Of a DNA stretch of 64,000 nt, positions 16,436 to 25,843 are shown piece by piece. Below the pieces are notes generated by a model. It searched no databases. It worked only from the letters and a program-made list of their open reading frames with translations, and was not told the DNA's origin. Origin of the DNA: Puniceicoccus vermicola (GTDB taxonomy: Bacteria > Verrucomicrobiota > Verrucomicrobiia > Opitutales > Puniceicoccaceae); contig NZ_JACHVA010000046.1 of NCBI RefSeq assembly GCF_014230055.1, positions 1 through 64,000 of the forward strand. Direction: 5' to 3'. Made by a program: the position numbers and the translations under genes. Every line of letters starts with the position of its first letter. Within the stretch, counting starts at the first letter, position 1.

Positions 16436-17682
16436 GAATCCTGCATGTCGCGAACCAGGATGTCGGCGGCGCGGCGCGAGCCATGCTGCGACTTCACGAA
16501 GGTCTGCTGAGCCAAGGAGAGGACTCCCACGTCTTAGTGGCGAAGAAAAAGATGGCCTTGCCCAAAGTCGAGGAGTGGAAGGGCTCTATGAATCCCGTAT
16601 CCAGAGTGCAACGCCGATCCCGAAGATGGTGGCTGGACTGTTGTGCACAGATGCGTGAGCGAAATCAACCCGTCGGCTTCGAATTGTTTACGGATGACCG
16701 AACCCGTTTCGGGGATCACATTGTTGACGATTTAAACGAGTTTGACCTCGTGAATTTTCATTGGATCTCTCAATTCGTTGACCATGCCAAGGTTTTTCCC
16801 CGATTGAAGGTCCCTGTGGTTTGGACCCTTCACGATCAGAACCCATTTACTGGCGGCTGTCATTACGATTTCGGATGTGAGAGATGGCGCCAAGGGTGTG
16901 GGTCTTGTCCTCAGCTAGGTTCAGATTCCGAACGAGATTTTTCGGCCAAGGCCTGGCTCCGGAAAAAGGAGGTCTATCAACGAGTTGGAGAGGGGATGCA
17001 TATCGTGACCCCGTCAGAATGGCTGGGGAAACTGGCGCAGGAAAGTCCTTTGTTGGGATCCCATCCAGTCCGGGTCATCCCCTATGGAGTTCCAACAGAT
17101 ATCTTTCACCCCGGAGGACGAAGTGGGTTGCGATCAGCTTTCAAAATTGGAGACATGGATCGGGTCATCTTGTTTGTTTCGGATAATTTGAACAATCGGC
17201 GAAAAGGTTTTCAGGTACTTCGAGACGCTTTGAGGGCGCTGAGGCCTCGCACGGGAAGTCGAGTGGTCGTCTTGTCGGTCGGGGTCGGTTCTGAGAATGA
17301 CCTGGGGGAGTTTGAGCATCACCACCTCGGAACGCTCAGAAAAGAAGAGCTTGTCTCGGCGGCTTTTTCGGCAGCCGACATTTTTGTGGCTCCTGCCTTG
17401 CAGGACAATTTACCGAACACATTGCTTGAATCTCTTGCATGCGGAACTCCAATTGTTGGATCGCGAAGCGGCGGTATTCCCGATGCCGTAAGACCGGGAA
17501 AGACTGGATGGCTTTTTGATTCGGGAAGTTCTCATTCTCTTCATGACGTGCTCGCAGAGGCTCTGAGCAGCGAAGAATTGCTCGACATGAGAAAGGAGTG
17601 CCGAGAAATGGCCCTGCAGCGGTACTCCCTAGAGGTTCAAGCCAGAAAGTATATTTCTCTATATAACGAGATTCTCCCTTGA
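16432..17682 (+). CDS. GT4-family glycosyltransferase
   Basis: 416 residues, GT-B fold of the GT4 family: LHVANQDVGGAARAMLRLH at the N-terminus, VWTLHDQNPFTGGCHY, VIPYGVPTDIFHPG, and the donor-binding region DNLPNTLLESLACGTPIVG with the E-x7-E motif. The start is TTG at 16432, overlapping the previous stop as TTGA; no better start exists because the homology begins at the second residue. The donor sugar is unknown. Followed by a 200-base gap before gmd. Confidence 0.92.
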   Translation: MRILHVANQDVGGAARAMLRLHEGLLSQGEDSHVLVAKKKMALPKVEEWKGSMNPVSRVQRRSRRWWLDCCAQMRERNQPVGFELFTDDRTRFGDHIVDDLNEFDLVNFHWISQFVDHAKVFPRLKVPVVWTLHDQNPFTGGCHYDFGCERWRQGCGSCPQLGSDSERDFSAKAWLRKKEVYQRVGEGMHIVTPSEWLGKLAQESPLLGSHPVRVIPYGVPTDIFHPGGRSGLRSAFKIGDMDRVILFVSDNLNNRRKGFQVLRDALRALRPRTGSRVVVLSVGVGSENDLGEFEHHHLGTLRKEELVSAAFSAADIFVAPALQDNLPNTLLESLACGTPIVGSRSGGIPDAVRPGKTGWLFDSGSSHSLHDVLAEALSSEELLDMRKECREMALQRYSLEVQARKYISLYNEILP

Positions 17683-17882
17683 GGAAGGTAAGGAGTTGAA
17701 AAACGGGCAACGGGACCATCTAAAAGCCGGATTACGGTCTAGTGCGAGTTCTCTCTCAAGGAATTCAGTGCTTTGTCTCATTGCCTCTGATTGATATCGA
17801 GATAGGTTGTAAATTGAAATCCGAAGACGCTGTGAATTTTCGAAGTGCAGACAAATCGGGAGAATTGTCACATGCTTGACCA

Positions 17883-18899
17883 ATGAAAACTGCCCTAATC
17901 ACTGGTATCACTGGACAAGACGGATCCTATCTTGCGGAGTTCCTTCTCGGCAAAGGATACGAGGTGCACGGAATCGTTCGGAGGGCGAGCATGTTCAATC
18001 GTTCCCGCATTGAGCATCTGCGTGCTGATCCTGAAATTTACGGAAAGCGTCTGTTCCTGCATTACGCAGATCTTCAGGATGCCACTCCTCTGCGGCGGAT
18101 TCTCCAGAAGAGCGCTCCAGATGAGATCTACCACTTGGCGGGGCAGAGTCATGTGGGGCTGAGTTTTGATATTCCGGAATCGACGGTTCACGAGGTAGCG
18201 ACTGCTACCTTGTCGATCCTCGAAATCTGTCGCGACCTTCCGAAACTCCCACGGTTCTATCATGCATCGTCGAGTGAAGTATTTGGATCACCCGACGACT
18301 CTCCCCAGACGGAAAGAACGCCATACAGACCCGAGAATCCTTATGGATGTTCAAAGGCCTTTGCGACGCAGATGGTCCGGGTTTACCGGAAAGCTCACGG
18401 GCTCTTTGCCGTTTCCGGTATCGCTTACAACCACGAGTCGAGTCGCCGGGGGGAGAATTTTGTAACGAAGAAGATTGTTCGCTCGGCGGCCGAGATTGCG
18501 AAAGGAGGATCGCAACCTCTGGTGCTCGGTAATCTGGATTCCGAACGCGATTGGGGATTTGCCCCAGAGTATGTTGAGGCAATGTGGTTGATGTTGCAGC
18601 ATGAGGTTCCACAAGACCTGGTTCTGGCGACGGGTTCGCCTTGTTCGGTTCGTTCATTTACCAAGGATGCCTTCGCTGCCGCAGGAATTCAGGTGGCCTT
18701 CGAAGGGGAGGGTGAATCGGAGATCGGCAGAAATGAATTGACGGGAGAGACAATCGTGCGGGTCAGTCCGGAGTTTTTCCGTAAGATCGATACGACACGA
18801 TTGGTAGGGGATCCTCAAGCAGCTTTGAATGCGATTGGATGGAGGGCGCGCACCATCGGTGGGGATGTCGCTCGCAAGATGCTTCTGGCCGAGATGTAG
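17883..18899 (+). CDS. gmd: GDP-mannose 4,6-dehydratase
   Basis: 338 residues. The opening MKTALITGITGQDGSYLAEF is the classic Gmd NAD(P)-binding start (TGxxGxxG), followed by GIVRRASMFNR, AGQSHVG, ASSSEVFG and the catalytic YGCSKA. It converts GDP-D-mannose to GDP-4-keto-6-deoxymannose, precursor of GDP-fucose, GDP-rhamnose, colitose or perosamine. No reductase or aminotransferase that would complete such a path is visible in the window. A 200-base A/T-richer stretch precedes it, with a weak promoter-like pair (TTGTCT, then TATCGA 16 bases on) but nothing certain. Confidence 0.95.
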   Translation: MKTALITGITGQDGSYLAEFLLGKGYEVHGIVRRASMFNRSRIEHLRADPEIYGKRLFLHYADLQDATPLRRILQKSAPDEIYHLAGQSHVGLSFDIPESTVHEVATATLSILEICRDLPKLPRFYHASSSEVFGSPDDSPQTERTPYRPENPYGCSKAFATQMVRVYRKAHGLFAVSGIAYNHESSRRGENFVTKKIVRSAAEIAKGGSQPLVLGNLDSERDWGFAPEYVEAMWLMLQHEVPQDLVLATGSPCSVRSFTKDAFAAAGIQVAFEGEGESEIGRNELTGETIVRVSPEFFRKIDTTRLVGDPQAALNAIGWRARTIGGDVARKMLLAEM

Positions 18900-18940
18900 G
18901 ATCACTTGAGATAGCCTTCGAAAACATCTATTCCACTCTC

Positions 18941-19876
18941 GTGAAACCCAGTATCTCTATTGTCACACCGACGTACCAATCGGGAGAGTATTTGGAAGCG
19001 TGCATTCTTTCGATCAAAGCGCAGAAGTATCCAAATCTTGAGTATATTATCGTCGATGGAGGGAGCACTGACCAGACTGCAGAGATCGTTGGACGCCATC
19101 GGGACGTGGTGACTCATTTTATTTCGGAGCCGGACAAAGGAATGTATGATGCCATCAACAAAGGATTTGCTTTAGCAACCGGAGAGGTTCGGTGCTGGTT
19201 GAATTCCGATGATAGCTATTTCTCGGGGGCACTTTCAATGGTGGGAGAGATTTTTCAGACGTTTCCGGATGTTTATTGGATTACCGGGTTTCCCGCGATT
19301 TCCACGAGAGGGGTGGTTACGAGTGTAGGGGGAGGGGTGTTTCCGAGGGAGTGGATCCGAATGGGACTCTGCAATGGGAAGGCGCTCCCTCACATTACCC
19401 AGGAGACCGTTTTCTGGCGGCGGGAATGCTGGGATACTTTTGGTCCAATTCCCTCTGATCTCAAACTTGCGGGTGATTTTTGGCTTTGGCAGCGATTTTC
19501 CGAGAAGTGGGATCTTGTTTTCGTGAAAGTGTTATTCGCGAGTTTTTGCCGCCGCAGTGGGCAGCTCTCGGATCGCGGGCGAGAAGAATACGAACGGGAA
19601 ATGAACCAGATTGTAGAAGAAAGAGTAGTGGGGGCTCTTGATCGTAGGAGAATGCGTCTTCGTCTAATTGGAAGACTCTGGTGGATTCTCAGATGGATTC
19701 CCAAGGCGAAAGGGCTGATCCTCCGGGCGCTTGGCTCCGGGGCTACGTCTATGCCGATGTTAACTTACTCGCTGGAAAATGGTTGGCGTAGGCGCCGGAT
19801 TTATCTGGGCGAGGAGCGGACCTTGGTAGATAAGATTTTTTCCCGAATAAAGAATGTCGAACTGGGTAAGTCCTGA
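18941..19876 (+). CDS. GT2-family glycosyltransferase
   Basis: 311 residues from a GTG at 18941 (VKPSISIVTPTYQSGEYL). The open frame extends back into gmd but that part has no family similarity. GT-A fold with VDGGSTDQT and PDKGMYDAINKG, and LNSDD as the metal-binding DxD-type motif, similar to glycosyltransferases of the WcaA/colanic-acid group. Adds one sugar to the lipid-linked chain at the cytoplasmic face. The C-terminus has basic amphipathic helices likely to touch the membrane. Confidence 0.88.
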   Translation: MKPSISIVTPTYQSGEYLEACILSIKAQKYPNLEYIIVDGGSTDQTAEIVGRHRDVVTHFISEPDKGMYDAINKGFALATGEVRCWLNSDDSYFSGALSMVGEIFQTFPDVYWITGFPAISTRGVVTSVGGGVFPREWIRMGLCNGKALPHITQETVFWRRECWDTFGPIPSDLKLAGDFWLWQRFSEKWDLVFVKVLFASFCRRSGQLSDRGREEYEREMNQIVEERVVGALDRRRMRLRLIGRLWWILRWIPKAKGLILRALGSGATSMPMLTYSLENGWRRRRIYLGEERTLVDKIFSRIKNVELGKS

Positions 19877-19914
19877 AATGGCGATGCAATCGAACCGAAG
19901 AATACTAACCGTCG

Positions 19915-21123
19915 ATGCCATCGTTTAATGAACGTGGCCAATCGGGGCGTGATCTGGTTATTATTGATTGGGGATGTGGAGGGCATTCCCGAATGTATCT
20001 GGAGAAAATCGTATCTGCATTGGTTCCGGTGTGTGACCGAATTGTGGTTCTCTCGGAGTACGAGCAGGAACTGAAGTGCTTTATCGATTCGCGGTTGAGC
20101 GATGAAAAAACGGTCCAGGTCGGCAGCATCTCTTTTGCGAATTGGAAGACCCGTTTCCTTCCTCCCCGCCTATGCTCTCGTGTGGGGGCTTTCGTTAGTG
20201 GTTTGCAAACGCGGAGAAAGATTCGGAAACAATTTGGTTCTTCTCGAAATGCCCGGATATTCTTTCCCCGGATTGCTGAGTGGGAATCGATCTATCATCG
20301 TTGGTTTTGTGCGGGATTAGGGATTCCTTGGTCGGGCCTGATCATAAACTTCAAGGGGCTGCGTGTTGAAGGCGCGGACATGAGTATTCTTCGTAACTTC
20401 AACGAGCGGAAATGTCTTGGTGTTCTAACCTTGGATGAGAATCGCACAGAATGGCTATCAGAGAGAGTTTCGGGAAAAATTGTCGGATTCCTGGCGGATG
20501 TTTCGGAGACCGATTGGGACCCGGCGAGTGCCTTGGCTTCGGAAATTCGAGAACGGGCTCGAGGGCGCAAGGTTATCCTTTTGATCGGACTGTTGAGTCC
20601 GAAAAAGGGAGTGATCAACTTTGTTAAAATGGCTCTTGAGACTGAGGACGAAAATCTATTTTTCGTCCTCGCCGGAGAATTAAATGCGGACTCTTTCAAT
20701 CAAGAAGAACAGCGACTTCTCTTCGAGAAATTTGTGCGAAGAGATCATTGTTTTCTCCACGGAGATGCACTTGTGTCGGAAAATGAGTATAACGCCGTCT
20801 TTCGATTGGCTTCAGTTGTCTGTATCGCTTATCGGAATTTTAGCGCTAGCTCGAATACATTGACCAAGGCAGCCTTCTTTGAGATTCCGGTGGTTGTGGG
20901 GCGAGGATTCCTATTGGAGGAAAGAGTCACAGAATATGGCCTTGGTGAAGTCGTCGATGAGCACGACCCGCTTGCGATTCTTGCGGCTGTCAGAAGACTT
21001 GCAGAGGGAGGTCTCGAGAAAAAAACATCGGACTGGGAAAGATTTCAGAAAGAGTTTTCCAATGACGCCTTTACGCATCAATTGAGGAGTTTCATTACGA
21101 GTGTTTTTTCAAAGAATCGATGA
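19915..21123 (+). CDS. GT-B-fold glycosyltransferase, GT4-like and divergent
   Basis: 402 residues. The C-terminal half has VILLIGLLSPKKGV, FVLAGEL and a donor-site region around SSNTLTKAAFFEIPVVVG, matching a GT4-like layout, although the usual E-x7-E motif is not well kept. The N-terminal half opens with IIDWGCGGHSRMYLEKIV, reminiscent of acceptor-binding GT-B domains. Its stop overlaps the sulfotransferase start by four bases. Donor and acceptor are unknown. Confidence 0.75.
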   Translation: MPSFNERGQSGRDLVIIDWGCGGHSRMYLEKIVSALVPVCDRIVVLSEYEQELKCFIDSRLSDEKTVQVGSISFANWKTRFLPPRLCSRVGAFVSGLQTRRKIRKQFGSSRNARIFFPRIAEWESIYHRWFCAGLGIPWSGLIINFKGLRVEGADMSILRNFNERKCLGVLTLDENRTEWLSERVSGKIVGFLADVSETDWDPASALASEIRERARGRKVILLIGLLSPKKGVINFVKMALETEDENLFFVLAGELNADSFNQEEQRLLFEKFVRRDHCFLHGDALVSENEYNAVFRLASVVCIAYRNFSASSNTLTKAAFFEIPVVVGRGFLLEERVTEYGLGEVVDEHDPLAILAAVRRLAEGGLEKKTSDWERFQKEFSNDAFTHQLRSFITSVFSKNR

Positions 21124-21944
21124 AGACCGTTAAGAACAAACGCTGGAAACAGGTGACAGCGCCTTTCCGAATGTTGCCTACTTTTTTCATCCCAGGGGAG
21201 GCGAAGTGTGGAACGACTTCTTTGTTTCGATATCTTTCAATGCATCCGGAGGTTTTCCCTTCCGATGTCAAAGAGCCGAATAATTTCTGGCAGTATGGAT
21301 CGAGTCCTCTCTGGTGTCGTCAGCACTATCCGTTTAGGACGACATCATTTCTTCGGAAATTATCAGGGAAGCGAACGGTTACGGGGGAAGCGTCGCCGGA
21401 GTATCTGTCGAAAGTCTCAGTCCCTGCGTCGATCGCGGAACTCTGCCCCGAACCGTTTCTCATTTTTCTTTTCAGGGATCCGGTCGAGCGCGCTTTCTCC
21501 GATCACCATATGCTGGTTAAGGCTGGTGTCGAGACTGTGCCTTTTGAGGAGCGAGTGGAGCAATCCCTCGCTTGGATTCGTGACCCTGGAATGGCGGAAG
21601 TACTTGAGCGATTGAACGAGCTGGAGCACCATCCGGCACGGTACCTCCTCCGGGGAGCCTATCTTAAGAATCTTGGCCCGTGGCTCCGTCGTTTTTCGCG
21701 GGAGAGGATGTTATTTATCGAGAGCGAGAGTTTCTTCGCTGATCCGGGAGTAGAGGTAAACCGTACGCTTAAATTTCTGGGACTCTCCCCCTTGGAGAAT
21801 CAGGAATGGCCTGTTTTCAAAAAAGGACGGGACAAACAGCCGATCGATCCCGAGATTCGGAAAAGACTCGATGAGTATTTTGCCCCTTTGAATCGTGAGC
21901 TTTATAACTTCTTGGGGGAAGACTGGTCCTGGCCCGCCTCATGA
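21120..21944 (+). CDS. PAPS-dependent carbohydrate sulfotransferase
   Basis: 274 residues with both PAPS-binding motifs of the heparan-sulfate/NodH-type sulfotransferase family: the 5'-phosphosulfate loop PGEAKCGTTSLF (about 25-36) and the 3'-phosphate motif LFRDPVERAFSDHHM (about 116-130, with R118 and S126). It transfers sulfate from PAPS to a sugar hydroxyl. Start and stop both overlap neighbouring glycosyltransferase genes as ATGA, so it is translated with them. Its presence predicts a sulfated glycan, common in marine organisms. No PAPS-synthesis gene is in the window. Confidence 0.9.
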   Translation: MKTVKNKRWKQVTAPFRMLPTFFIPGEAKCGTTSLFRYLSMHPEVFPSDVKEPNNFWQYGSSPLWCRQHYPFRTTSFLRKLSGKRTVTGEASPEYLSKVSVPASIAELCPEPFLIFLFRDPVERAFSDHHMLVKAGVETVPFEERVEQSLAWIRDPGMAEVLERLNELEHHPARYLLRGAYLKNLGPWLRRFSRERMLFIESESFFADPGVEVNRTLKFLGLSPLENQEWPVFKKGRDKQPIDPEIRKRLDEYFAPLNRELYNFLGEDWSWPAS

Positions 21945-22771
21945 CTCCGGCTACGCAGAAAAGGTTTCGAGTGATCGGGATCGTTCTCGCTCGGAACGAG
22001 GATATTTTTATTCGGACCGCGATAGAGAACATTGTTCCGGCGTGTGACGAGATTCTCGTATTCGATCATGGTTCCTCGGATGGAACCGTCGCGATTATCA
22101 AGGATCTCGCTGCCAGGGAGTCCAAGATCGAGTTCCTATCCATTCGGAGTCCGGAGGAGTCTCATCGCGCGATTGAAAAATTTGCCGGAAGTGCAACCTG
22201 GATTTTTGCCGTAGATGGAGACGAGATCTACGACCCAGGACGCACGAAAGAATTTTGTGATCGTCTGAGAATGGGTGAATTTGCGGAGTACTTCCAGTTG
22301 AGAGGAAATGTTTTGCATGTAGATGAGAGGTCAGAGGGCGAATACCGCGGGTTTCTGGCACCTCCGAGCCGCCCGATGACGAAGATGTTTAACTTCTCGC
22401 TTCTTGAGAGCTGGACGGACGGGTTTGAGCGTTTGCACGGAGGAAAGCAGGTATTTAAGGCTCCGGATCAACCGGTGCGACGGCTGGCGATTTCAGACCA
22501 GTATGATTTTGCGGAATCGCCGTTTCGCTGTCTGCACATGGTATTTCTCAAACGGAGTTCCCGGGAGAAATCCGATCAGGGACCACGGCTGAATATTGCG
22601 GACGATGTCAGCGCTCGTTTTGGCGAAAGGTGGAAGCGAAAAATAAAGAAGTTTTTAGGCTTACGGTTGAGTTCCCCCGGTAAGTTGAAGAATTACCGTC
22701 TTGGTGATAAGGTGACGGTAGTAGATCCGGCGTTTGAGCTAGGATCGCCAAGCCGGAAAAAAGAGAATTGA
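21941..22771 (+). CDS. GT2-family glycosyltransferase (WaaE/KdtX-like layout)
   Basis: 276 residues. The N-terminal GT-A domain shows IGIVLARNEDIFI, FDHGSSDGTV and AVDGDEIYDP, the last being the metal-binding DxD-type motif. The C-terminal region contains CLHMVFLKRSS and may contact the acceptor. Sandwiched between the sulfotransferase (ATGA overlap) and a methyltransferase (TGATG overlap), so it probably adds the residue that one of them modifies. Donor not known. Confidence 0.85.
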   Translation: MTPATQKRFRVIGIVLARNEDIFIRTAIENIVPACDEILVFDHGSSDGTVAIIKDLAARESKIEFLSIRSPEESHRAIEKFAGSATWIFAVDGDEIYDPGRTKEFCDRLRMGEFAEYFQLRGNVLHVDERSEGEYRGFLAPPSRPMTKMFNFSLLESWTDGFERLHGGKQVFKAPDQPVRRLAISDQYDFAESPFRCLHMVFLKRSSREKSDQGPRLNIADDVSARFGERWKRKIKKFLGLRLSSPGKLKNYRLGDKVTVVDPAFELGSPSRKKEN

Positions 22772-23625
22772 TGGATATAAAGAAGAAGAGTCTTCCTCAA
22801 AGGATAATTAGAAAATTCGGTCTCTACCCAGAGTTCTGGATTAAGACGGTGCTGTATCGCTGTACTCCGGGAGGTTGGGGATATTATAGGAAATTAAACT
22901 CCCATGTGAAAGAGGCCGGTCGCCGTGCGGAGAATGCGAAGGAGGTGCGGGAAAAGCACACCGGAGATTCCGGCTGGAGCGAGAAAACGGATCCCTCGGG
23001 AAATTTCACCTATCGTGATTATGCGACTTACCAAGAGTACCTCGATCATCAAAAAGTTAAATTTGATGAGATGATCGAAGCGGGCAAGGGGTTCGATCCT
23101 AAGTCGGTTGGTGCGATGAGAACCCGTTTCTTTCGTCGGTTTCGGAGTCTTCCTTATCATTTTGAAAATGACGCCGTGATTCTCTGTGCCGGAGCCCGCC
23201 AAGGGACAGAGGTCGAGGTCCTGCAGGACATGGGATTTTCGAATGCCTATGGGACGGATTTGAATCCCGGCCCAGAGAACCGCTGGGTGAGGAAAGGGGA
23301 TTTCATGAAAATGGACGAGGAAGATTCCTCGGTAGATCTGGTCTTCTGCAATGCGATCGACCATGTCCTGGACATCGATCTTTTTCTTGCTGAGCAAACC
23401 CGCGTTATCCGACCGGGCGGGTATGCGATGTACGAGTTTATCAAGAATACCAAGGGTGGCGCATTTGAAGCGGTGGAATGGGAATCCGACGGGGCTCTTT
23501 TGCGAAAGCTACTTGAGTATTTCGAGGACGTGATTATCGCGGAAAAGGAAGCGCACTGGCGCTGGATCTTGTTGAAGAGCCCGATCAAGCAAGATCGGGC
23601 TGCTGAGGTGAGGAAGGTTGTTTAA
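22771..23625 (+). CDS. Class I SAM-dependent methyltransferase
   Basis: 284 residues from ATG 22771, which overlaps the previous stop (TGATG); a TTG one codon earlier is possible. The SAM-binding strand is ILCAGARQGTEVEVLQD (about 146-162) and the catalytic-side strand DLVFCNAIDHVLDIDLFL, giving a Methyltransf_11-like core. It probably methylates a sugar in the growing chain. The sequence has no clear specificity mark. Confidence 0.8.
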   Translation: MDIKKKSLPQRIIRKFGLYPEFWIKTVLYRCTPGGWGYYRKLNSHVKEAGRRAENAKEVREKHTGDSGWSEKTDPSGNFTYRDYATYQEYLDHQKVKFDEMIEAGKGFDPKSVGAMRTRFFRRFRSLPYHFENDAVILCAGARQGTEVEVLQDMGFSNAYGTDLNPGPENRWVRKGDFMKMDEEDSSVDLVFCNAIDHVLDIDLFLAEQTRVIRPGGYAMYEFIKNTKGGAFEAVEWESDGALLRKLLEYFEDVIIAEKEAHWRWILLKSPIKQDRAAEVRKVV

Positions 23626-23642
23626 CGATTCCTCGGTTTGGA

Positions 23643-24788
23643 ATGAGTCGTCCTACTCCTGCGATATTTATCTATAAACGAACGACGATCCGGGATCGCG
23701 CGTTGCAGGGAAGTTCATCCGACAGCTACACGCTGTATGGGCTTCCAGAGTTGCAGAGCGAAGGCTATCCGGTGGAGGTGGGGCGGTTCCAAAAGCCCGG
23801 AAAGTTTCTTGGGTGGGTGGCGGCATGTCTGCGTCGAGTCTGTGTGAAAATGACTGGGTACTGCGGGGATTTCCGTCAGTCGATCGCAGGACTAGGGAAG
23901 ATTCGGCGAGCTTCGGCTCTGGTCCTTACTAGCAATAATTCCGCGTTCCCTGTTTTATTCCTCCGATGGATCGGTTTTCCGCTGCCGCCTATCTTCGTCA
24001 TCTCAGTCGGCTTGGAATGGAATCCTCCCAACGAATCGGCCCGACGGCTGAGAGCAATATCCCGCCTCTTCAACCGCGCGGACCGTGTTCTGGTTTATTC
24101 CGAAGCCGAGCGCGATTTTCTTCAATCGAGAATCGGGCTCGCTCCAGATCGGATCGTGGCTGTTCCTTTCGGGATACCGGAGAAGTATCTTCCACCAATT
24201 CCGAAGAAAAATGATGCCCTCTCTGACTTCGCCGATTCGTATCGTTGGGATTTTATATCTGTCGGCTCTGATGCACAGCGGGATCTCCCGATGCTGTTGG
24301 ATTGGGTAAAAGGCAATCCGGAGGTCCGGGTGCATCTCGTCCTTGGCGAAGATCTCCTCCGCGAGCTCGGGGAGCTTCCGGATTCGGTGTCCGTTGAATC
24401 CAATCTCACGGTTGAGGAGGTATTTCTACGTTTGCGGGAATCAAGGGCCGCAGTCATCCCTGTTCGAGAGAATCGATATTCTGCGGGAACCACGTTCTTG
24501 ATTCATTCTCTTGCCTGCGGGACTCCGACCTTGGTTTCCGAAACGAGTTGTCTTGGTCCTCAGTACAAGGCAGACAAATCCGGTTGTCTGACCTATCAGC
24601 CCGGGGATTTTCAGGGCTTCTCGCGGGGCATGGACGCTTTTCTAGCGATGTCGGAGGAGGAAAGAGGCGAACGACGTCGAAAAGGATTCGAGTGGGTGAG
24701 GACTGTCGCCAATGGCGATCCGGCTCTTTCGGAGATTAGAAACTTTTTCGAGTCTCACGGGATCGTGGCGGAGTCGAGTAAAGAGTGA
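23643..24788 (+). CDS. GT4-like glycosyltransferase
   Basis: 381 residues. The order of elements is that of a GT-B enzyme: an N-terminal domain with VLTSNNSAFPVLFLRW, a linker with RVLVYSEAERDFLQSRIGL, then IVAVPFGIPEKYLPP and a C-terminal donor domain with SAGTTFLIHSLACGTPTLVSE. The acidic residue normally opening the E-x7-E motif is replaced by T/H in this segment, so catalysis may differ. It is tightly packed with the next gene (TGATG). Confidence 0.82.
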   Translation: MSRPTPAIFIYKRTTIRDRALQGSSSDSYTLYGLPELQSEGYPVEVGRFQKPGKFLGWVAACLRRVCVKMTGYCGDFRQSIAGLGKIRRASALVLTSNNSAFPVLFLRWIGFPLPPIFVISVGLEWNPPNESARRLRAISRLFNRADRVLVYSEAERDFLQSRIGLAPDRIVAVPFGIPEKYLPPIPKKNDALSDFADSYRWDFISVGSDAQRDLPMLLDWVKGNPEVRVHLVLGEDLLRELGELPDSVSVESNLTVEEVFLRLRESRAAVIPVRENRYSAGTTFLIHSLACGTPTLVSETSCLGPQYKADKSGCLTYQPGDFQGFSRGMDAFLAMSEEERGERRRKGFEWVRTVANGDPALSEIRNFFESHGIVAESSKE

Positions 24789-25843
24789 TGAGTCTGACTA
24801 TTTACGATCCGAGACATCTCGCCGAGTCAGGATTCTTTCAGTTTCTGTTTCGTGCCCTGAAAAAGGAGGGGGCGAACGTTGTCGACGAAGTTCCTTTTCC
24901 GTCCCAATCCCGAACGGATCGTCATCACGAAGGAGCTTGGGCGCGGATCGATGGAGCCTTGGTCTTTTTCGACATGAGCGATCATGTCTTCGATTTCGAC
25001 TTGTCGGCACTACAGCGGGCCGATCTCTACCTGAAAGCAAACCTGAATCGATCGATCGCGAAGAAAGTTTTTGTCAGTGAAGGTATTGAGGATGTGGGGG
25101 CAAAACTTCGCCCGTTTACTTTTCTCCCGCCTTCCCTCCGTCGCTGTCAGAAGATAGGGGCCATGCGACTGAGAAAATGGCTCCGCGGACCGACTCTCTT
25201 TCATGTTGTTGGCGTCTATGAAAATCCGCCAGCACGGGGTGAAGCGGATCCGTTCCTCTCTCCAGGGACTCGGATCGAGCCCCATGTCATGCATTTCTGG
25301 GTGCGGTGGCATTTTGCTCAGGCGGTTCGGGAAAGCCAGCTTTCCGGGATCTCTCGCCTGACAAGCCGCGGGAACCGAACGATTGAAGACGGGATCCATG
25401 TGAAGGCTAATCTGAACCATCAGCTTTACCTTTTGAGAATGGCCTCATCGGGCTGCACGGTCCTCAACACCTTCCCCCATGTAGTCTATCCGTGGAAAGT
25501 CCTCGAGTCGATCGCCCTTGGCCGCCCATTCATCGTCGAGCGAGAACCGTTAGTTGAGATTCCCGAAGCATTCCGCCCCGTGGTCGATACACACTTCCTT
25601 GAGGTCCTCCCTGGTTTTGGATCGTTTGATGCTAGTGCTTCTCTCGGGGAGCCGAAATCCTACAGAATCCTCGAGGTGCCTTCGTCACAAGCTATTCGCG
25701 AAGGTTTTGAAAGAGTGACGGCGGTTTTGAGGGACCGGGAGCGCATGGAAACCATGGCGGATGCCTGCCGGGAGTTTTCGCGGGACCGACTTAATCCGGA
25801 GTTCATCGTCAGCTGGTTACGGAAAGAGGTGGCTCGTTTGTAA
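24788..25843 (+). CDS. Probable glycosyltransferase-like protein of unknown type
   Basis: 351 residues from the ATG at 24788 overlapping the previous stop; GTG one codon earlier is an alternative. I do not recognise a family with certainty. The C-terminal region TVLNTFPHVVYPWKVLESIALGRPFIVER looks like the donor end of a GT-B enzyme, and the position between two glycosyltransferase-like genes supports a sugar-transfer role. No transmembrane segments or signal peptide are seen. Confidence 0.6.
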   Translation: MSLTIYDPRHLAESGFFQFLFRALKKEGANVVDEVPFPSQSRTDRHHEGAWARIDGALVFFDMSDHVFDFDLSALQRADLYLKANLNRSIAKKVFVSEGIEDVGAKLRPFTFLPPSLRRCQKIGAMRLRKWLRGPTLFHVVGVYENPPARGEADPFLSPGTRIEPHVMHFWVRWHFAQAVRESQLSGISRLTSRGNRTIEDGIHVKANLNHQLYLLRMASSGCTVLNTFPHVVYPWKVLESIALGRPFIVEREPLVEIPEAFRPVVDTHFLEVLPGFGSFDASASLGEPKSYRILEVPSSQAIREGFERVTAVLRDRERMETMADACREFSRDRLNPEFIVSWLRKEVARL

